From the NCBI RefSeq assembly GCF_000970855.1, contig NZ_KQ034046.1, forward strand, positions 396,942 to 460,941: a stretch of DNA of 64,000 nt, read 5' to 3'. The notes beneath the pieces were generated by a model. It was not told the DNA's origin. It was given only the letters and a program-made list of their open reading frames with translations, and ran no database searches. A program made the position numbers and the translations under genes. The stretch is from Lactobacillus helsingborgensis (lineage in GTDB: Bacteria > Bacillota > Bacilli > Lactobacillales > Lactobacillaceae). Positions 59,595-64,000 of the stretch are shown one piece after another (the stretch's first letter is position 1; each line of letters begins with the position of its first letter).

Positions 59595-60962
59595 GCTGGT
59601 TATTTTCTGCACCTTTTTTATCTGTTGCAGTATATTTAGTGTTTTGCCGGATTGCAGCGGCAAGTATTCTGTTAATGCAATATTGGAGTAACGGCTCATG
59701 CGTGGTAATTGCCGGTAGTTCTGCCAGCTTGTTTCGCCGAAAAAGCCATAGAAAAGAATATCACGGGCCTTGATCCAACCTAAAGAGGTATAAAGCCACA
59801 TACTTTTAGGGCTGCCATTAAAATTCTGAATTTTATAAAGAGTATTGATGGGCATAAATTTTTCGGTTCTAGCTTGGTTATCTGGGTAACGATAGATTCG
59901 GACATTTTTTTCCGGCTTAGCCAAAATTTGCTTATTTTGATAAGGTGCAATCTCTTCAGGCTTGAGATCCATATTAACAAACTCTGCTGAGATAAATGTT
60001 TGGTTGGCAATTTGATAGTAAAGCTGATTATGTGCTCTGACGCCGTACATTACTTCGAACTTTTGGCCGGGATAGACATATTTATTTTGTCTGTCCTGCA
60101 CATACGGGTTCATCATTGTTTTAGTTTTCTTCTTACCGAAATAGATACCATTGCGGTGAATATCGTATTTTTTAGTGCCTTCTTTAGCTAACTTATACTT
60201 AAAGCCGGTACTGGGAAAATTGGTAACAACCCCATCAACGTTTTTATTAATCAGCCACTGCCATAAATCAGGGGATTCATCCATTTCAGTCCACACAAAG
60301 ACTTGTTTATTTAATTGATGCAGCCAGTGGATCAGCCAAGCATGGTTTAAAATCAAATCAGAAGAAACATTGACTGCATTTACTTGGGGCAAATTGCTGA
60401 AGTTCATTCGTTTCAAACTGCCAACGATTAGTATTAAATATGCGTCAGGGATGATTTTGCGAAAATGAAATAAGCTGGCTGCAGAAAAAGAGTGGATCAT
60501 AACTCTTTTTTCCATATGGTATTTTTTGATTGTTGCTGCGATTTTGTCTTCTAGTTCATAAGACGGCTCTAACGAATGATCAATTTTGGTTTCCAAAATA
60601 AATTTAGTATTAGGTCGTTTTTGATAGTATTCAAATAACTGTGGTAAACTCAGCACATGTTCGCCATTATCATAGGTAAGTTGGCTAAGTGCTTCCCAGT
60701 TATTTTGTGATACAATTGCATGTGTATGGGTCACTCGAAATAAGTCGTCGTCATGTGAAATAACTAACTCACCGTCTGCAGAAAGATGAAGGTCAAGTTC
60801 GACATAATCGGCTCCTGAATTAAAAGCAGAGTTGTCACTTTGAATGGTTTCTTCAGGATATTTACTGGGATCTCCCCGGTGTCCAACGACAGTGAAACCA
60901 CAAGTTGTTATGAATATGATGCTAAAAATGAGAGCCGTAATAATATGGCTTTGATATTTCAT
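59574..60962 (-). CDS. Secreted glycerophosphodiester phosphodiesterase with SH3-like tail
   Basis: A 462-aa exported protein: N-terminal signal or anchor helix (HIITALIFSIIFITTCGF), GDPD domain (FTVVGHRGDPSKYPEETIQS; DYVELDLHLSADGELVISHD; FILETKID), then from about residue 265 a basic tail of two beta-rich modules (YVYPGQKFEVMYGVRA; VRIYRYPDN; LYTSLGWIKARD) like SH3b/GW wall-binding domains. It probably trims teichoic acid or phospholipid head groups outside the cell. Start at 60962 after GAGGTG. Confidence 0.85.
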   Translation of the reverse strand: MKYQSHIITALIFSIIFITTCGFTVVGHRGDPSKYPEETIQSDNSAFNSGADYVELDLHLSADGELVISHDDDLFRVTHTHAIVSQNNWEALSQLTYDNGEHVLSLPQLFEYYQKRPNTKFILETKIDHSLEPSYELEDKIAATIKKYHMEKRVMIHSFSAASLFHFRKIIPDAYLILIVGSLKRMNFSNLPQVNAVNVSSDLILNHAWLIHWLHQLNKQVFVWTEMDESPDLWQWLINKNVDGVVTNFPSTGFKYKLAKEGTKKYDIHRNGIYFGKKKTKTMMNPYVQDRQNKYVYPGQKFEVMYGVRAHNQLYYQIANQTFISAEFVNMDLKPEEIAPYQNKQILAKPEKNVRIYRYPDNQARTEKFMPINTLYKIQNFNGSPKSMWLYTSLGWIKARDILFYGFFGETSWQNYRQLPRMSRYSNIALTEYLPLQSGKTLNILQQIKKVQKITSKKVLHG

Positions 60963-61047
60963 GTGTACACCTCTGTTGTTTACTACAATAGCATGGTTGC
61001 ACATTTTTTGCTATATGTCACAGATTTAATTTATGCGGGGAATATTA

Positions 61048-61380
61048 ATGAATGAACAATATGAAGAATTGGATTTAATTGAAGAAATTGTGCGTAATGA
61101 TGGCAGCAAGTATTTTGAAATATCTAATATTGATCAAAATGGCATCGCCGAACTGGCTGCTGACCGGGGAAAGATTAAAAGCGTACGTATCTTACAATTA
61201 AATATTCCGCGTACTAAAGCTCTGATTACTTATGAAGAATATATTAATAAGACTTATAAACTTGAAACTTTGACAAATGAAGATGATTGGAAAAATCCCG
61301 ACTGGGTTGAATGGCAGAAGCCAAAAGGCAAAATTTTAGACGCCTATAATATGGTATTAAAATCGAATCAAATAGGATAG
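61048..61380 (+). CDS. Conserved hypothetical protein
   Basis: A 110-aa acidic soluble protein, not recognised. Features: EELDLIEEIVRNDGSKYFEI, KIKSVRILQLNIPRTKALIT and KNPDWVEWQKPKGKILDAY. GGGG lies 7 bp before ATG 61048. It stands 7 bp before a phosphoesterase gene and is probably its operon leader. Confidence 0.65.
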   Translation: MNEQYEELDLIEEIVRNDGSKYFEISNIDQNGIAELAADRGKIKSVRILQLNIPRTKALITYEEYINKTYKLETLTNEDDWKNPDWVEWQKPKGKILDAYNMVLKSNQIG

Positions 61381-61387
61381 AGAAAAA

Positions 61388-62779
61388 ATGGAAAAAATCC
61401 GCATCTTACATACTAATGATTTACATTCTCATTTCGAACATTTTCCTAAAATTGGTCGCTACTTAAGAGAAGCACAAAAAGATAAGTCCGTCGACCAGGT
61501 TTTTACTTTTGATGCAGGGGATTTTATGGATCGCTCCCAGCCATTAACCGATGCCACTTATGGTCAAGCTAATATCAGATTAATGAATACTTTTCATTAC
61601 GATGCGATTACTATCGGTAATAATGAAGGCATCTCTAATTCACATGAAGTAGTCGAAAAATTGTTTGATCATGCTAATTTCCCGGTTATTCTGGCTAACT
61701 TGCGTGAAGAAGATGGTTCAATGCCGCACTGGGCGGTGCAATATAAGATATTAACTACAAAAAAGAAGACGCGTATTGCGCTAATTGGTTTAACCGCAGC
61801 TTATCCTCTTTCTTATGAACCTAATCACTGGCACGTTAAAATGCTAAAAGAAACTATGGACGAAGTTTTACCCCAGATTAAAAATCAATATGATGTTTTA
61901 ATTTTAATAACTCACATTGGTTTAAACATGGATACTTTTTTAGCCAAAAACTATCCTGAAATTGATTTGATTGTTGGGGGTCACAGTCACGACTTACTGC
62001 CACATGGTAAAAAAGTCAAAGATGTCTGGATAACGCAAACGGGTAAATGGGGCAATTATGTTGGTAATACCTATGTGGAAATTGATGACAACCATCATGT
62101 TAAAAAAATAACCCCGCATGTTGAGCCAACAAGTTTGATGAAATCGCATTTAGCTGATGAAGAGACGATTTTAAACTACAGGCAAAGTGGTAAAGAAATT
62201 TTGAGCCGCGAGCTTGTCGCTGATTTGCCTGAAAAATTTAATGATGATAAAGAAGCAGCTATTCAAGTTTCCATGAATGCAATTGCAAATTTTGCCGGAA
62301 CCGATTTGGCTATGTTAAGTTCGGGCTTGTTCTTAACGCCTTTTAAAAAGGGTGTTTTAACTAAATATGACTTGCAAAAAGCACTGCCACATTCAATGCA
62401 CGTTGTTCGATCGACATTAAAGGGGAGTGATCTTTGGCGTTTAATTATGGAAATAGAAAAAAACCGGCACTTTTTAGATCATTTTCCATTACAGGGAATG
62501 AGTTTTCGGGGAAAAATCTTTGGGCAAATGTATTATAAGGGAATTAAATTTGACCCGATGAGTAGAGTGGTTTTTGTAAATGGTAAAGAGGTTGATCCTT
62601 ATCAAGAATATCAAATTGCCGTTTTAGACCATTACGTTTTAGTGCCATTTTTCCCTACTTTAGCAATTGTGGGCGATAATGATTTTCTCTTTCCGCAATT
62701 TTTACGCGAGGTAATTGGCAATTATTTAGCACAAAAATATCCACTGCAAGGAAGTGAAGTAAATGGTAGAGCAAAGTAG
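61388..62779 (+). CDS. Metallophosphoesterase/5'-nucleotidase family (YunD-like)
   Basis: A 463-aa cytosolic enzyme. Dinuclear metal motifs: LHTNDLHSHFEH, FDAGDFMDRS, ITIGNNEG (in place of GNHE, usual for the YunD group), THIGL and VGGHSHDLLPHG; C-terminal 5'-nucleotidase domain with YDLQKALPHSM. No signal peptide. It overlaps yutD by 17 nt, an arrangement shared with Bacillus (yunD/yutD neighbourhoods). Confidence 0.88.
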   Translation: MEKIRILHTNDLHSHFEHFPKIGRYLREAQKDKSVDQVFTFDAGDFMDRSQPLTDATYGQANIRLMNTFHYDAITIGNNEGISNSHEVVEKLFDHANFPVILANLREEDGSMPHWAVQYKILTTKKKTRIALIGLTAAYPLSYEPNHWHVKMLKETMDEVLPQIKNQYDVLILITHIGLNMDTFLAKNYPEIDLIVGGHSHDLLPHGKKVKDVWITQTGKWGNYVGNTYVEIDDNHHVKKITPHVEPTSLMKSHLADEETILNYRQSGKEILSRELVADLPEKFNDDKEAAIQVSMNAIANFAGTDLAMLSSGLFLTPFKKGVLTKYDLQKALPHSMHVVRSTLKGSDLWRLIMEIEKNRHFLDHFPLQGMSFRGKIFGQMYYKGIKFDPMSRVVFVNGKEVDPYQEYQIAVLDHYVLVPFFPTLAIVGDNDFLFPQFLREVIGNYLAQKYPLQGSEVNGRAK

Positions 62780-63341
62780 CACTAATAAACAAAAAGAAAA
62801 TAAATTTGAGCAGGAACAACCCTTGCGTCATCCCTTAGCTGCTGTAGCTTGGGATAAGGAACAATTAAAAATCAATAAACAACTTTACCAAGTAGTTGTC
62901 GATAAAGCAGCAGCTTTGGATATTGAGCAATTGCGACGCAAGTATGATCCATATTTGGATCAATACGATTTTATTGTTGGTGATGTTTCCAGTGGGCATT
63001 TAAGGTTGAAGGGCTTTTATCAAGATAATGTGCCAACAGCCCTAGACCGTAAAAAACAGACCATTGCTGACTATTTATTAGAGTACTGCAATCCTGGTGG
63101 ACCATATTTTATCTTGCAACTTTTGAGCCCAGTGCATCATTATCATAATAGTAAACGTAAAAAGCGTCCTAATTCATATAAAAATCGCGGACAAAGTTTG
63201 CGCCGGAAAAATTCCAGTAAAGCAGTTAAACGTTATCGCGTTCGGCAAAGTCATATAAAAAAGCCTGAAACTGCACCTGTTAGAAAAGAACATGGCAGTC
63301 GTCATTCTTTTGTAATTAAAAAAAGAAAGAGTAGCAAATAG
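62763..63341 (+). CDS. yutD: YutD family protein (DUF1027)
   Basis: A 192-aa protein. YDPYLDQYDFIVGDVSSGHLRLKGFY and LLEYCNPGGPYFILQ are the YutD core; the C-terminal 60 residues are strongly basic (Lys/Arg-rich), suggesting nucleic-acid or ribosome contact. Coupled to the upstream phosphoesterase by overlap. Confidence 0.88.
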   Translation: MVEQSSTNKQKENKFEQEQPLRHPLAAVAWDKEQLKINKQLYQVVVDKAAALDIEQLRRKYDPYLDQYDFIVGDVSSGHLRLKGFYQDNVPTALDRKKQTIADYLLEYCNPGGPYFILQLLSPVHHYHNSKRKKRPNSYKNRGQSLRRKNSSKAVKRYRVRQSHIKKPETAPVRKEHGSRHSFVIKKRKSSK

Positions 63342-64000
63342 TGAAGAATTACCGTCTATTTTTAATTGATCTTGATGGCACAATTTATCGCGGTAAGGAA
63401 ACTATTGCCTCAGGAGTTCGTTTTATTAAGCGTTTAGAAGAAGCGCATAAAGACTACCTTTTTTTGACAAATAACACCACGCGAACACCACAAATGGTAG
63501 TGGATAAGCTAAAAACTCATGGTGTTGCAACAGATACTGCTCATATTTATACACCATGTATGGCTACCATAAGTTACATTTTAAAATGCCAAAAAAAGCA
63601 GACAAATAAAATTGGTGTCTACTTAATTGGTCAGATTGGCCTCTGGCAGGAGTTTATCCAAAATCCTGCATTTGAACTTAATGAAACTAATCCTGAATAT
63701 GTGGTAGTAGGGATGGATACCGATTTAACGTATCATAAAATTCAGGTGGCCGTTTCTGCTATTAGAAATGGTGCAACTTTCATTGGTACTAACGCTGATC
63801 TTAATTTGCCTAGTGAGAAAGGCTTGATGCCCGGCAATGGTTCGCAGTGCGCTATGATTGCGGCTTCAAGTGGACAAGAGCCTTTTTATATTGGCAAGCC
63901 TTCTTCTGTAATTATTGACATGGTTTTAGCCAAATACGGCTGTGCTAAGAGTGATGCGCTGATAGTTGGTGACAACTATGATACCGATATTAAAGCTGGG
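63341..64000 (+). CDS. HAD-IIA (NagD/YutF-like) sugar phosphatase, 5' part
   Basis: Runs off the window; 220 codons are visible. It starts at GTG 63341, overlapping the yutD stop by one base. Motif I FLIDLDGTIYRG, motif II FLTNNTTRTP, the substrate-specific GMDTDLTYHKI and NADLNLPSEKG, and motif III/IV FYIGKPS...ALIVGDNYDTDI are all present, as in NagD-type phosphatases. Position after yutD matches Bacillus yutF. Confidence 0.9.
   Translation, partial: MKNYRLFLIDLDGTIYRGKETIASGVRFIKRLEEAHKDYLFLTNNTTRTPQMVVDKLKTHGVATDTAHIYTPCMATISYILKCQKKQTNKIGVYLIGQIGLWQEFIQNPAFELNETNPEYVVVGMDTDLTYHKIQVAVSAIRNGATFIGTNADLNLPSEKGLMPGNGSQCAMIAASSGQEPFYIGKPSSVIIDMVLAKYGCAKSDALIVGDNYDTDIKAG

Noticed and set aside
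1-64000. Insertion sequences or prophage
   Set aside because: No transposase, integrase or phage structural gene could be recognised anywhere in the window.

Overview
The window is low-GC Firmicutes chromosome and almost certainly comes from Lactobacillus in the strict sense (the acidophilus/delbrueckii clade). Evidence for this is the pepQ-cre-ccpA arrangement, the alaS-ireB-ruvX-DUF1292-mutS2-trxA block, an Apf-type aggregation-promoting factor, an SLAP-type cell-wall tail on a BspA-like surface protein, a ManLMN-DUF956 mannose PTS, and clear AGGAGG-type ribosome binding sites. The species cannot be named from the sequence alone.

Layout. 1-7500: mannose-family PTS operon (manLMN-manO), an APC amino-acid permease, a GNAT acetyltransferase, galE and a nitroreductase. 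7531-14200: a tRNA-Thr(CGU) gene followed by a visibly AT-richer accessory stretch. It holds a frameshifted gene, an RNase H1-like protein that has lost catalytic residues, a secreted matrixin-like zinc protease, a PD-(D/E)XK nuclease-SF1 helicase fusion, and a tandem pair of DNA-glycosylase-like genes (SMUG/DUF4918-like and HhH-GPD-like). This is the best place to look for an undescribed, possibly anti-phage, system. 14221-20450: a TipA-type MerR regulator with a textbook 19-bp-spacer promoter, a 2-hydroxyacid dehydrogenase, two zinc-ribbon membrane proteins (one TcaA-like) and an orphan PhnD-type lipoprotein.

20539-31303: a sugar and organic-acid block. lacAB (galactose-6-phosphate isomerase) is followed by an AEC-family permease plus a D-2-hydroxyacid dehydrogenase, convergent with a CitAB/DcuSR-type two-component system. 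Next comes a galactitol-type PTS split across a divergent control region (gatBA to the left; gatR-gatC-SDR-lacD to the right). LacAB and LacD belong to the tagatose-6-phosphate pathway, but no tagatose-6-phosphate kinase is present here. 31357-41491: surface and secreted proteins (Apf, SEC10/PgrA-like CAP protein, BspA/SLAP protein), two identical tRNA-Gln genes and a tRNA-Tyr, a GDPD, an aminotransferase, an unusual cytosolic beta-helix protein and a GntR/UTRA regulator with a candidate NagR-like operator.

41533-64000: mostly housekeeping. It contains teichoic-acid genes (tagD, tagA, a GT4 glycosyltransferase), NAD salvage (pncB-nadE), a T-box-controlled alaS followed by ireB-ruvX-DUF1292-mutS2-trxA, mechanosensitive channels mscL and mscS, murI-xtp, DUF948/YtxH envelope proteins, pepQ divergent from ccpA around a perfect cre box, a secreted GDPD, a 5'-nucleotidase-like phosphoesterase, yutD, and the start of a NagD-type HAD phosphatase that runs off the end. 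Coordinates of several starts were moved to the codon with the best Shine-Dalgarno sequence. No database search could be run, so family names rest on motifs recognised by eye.
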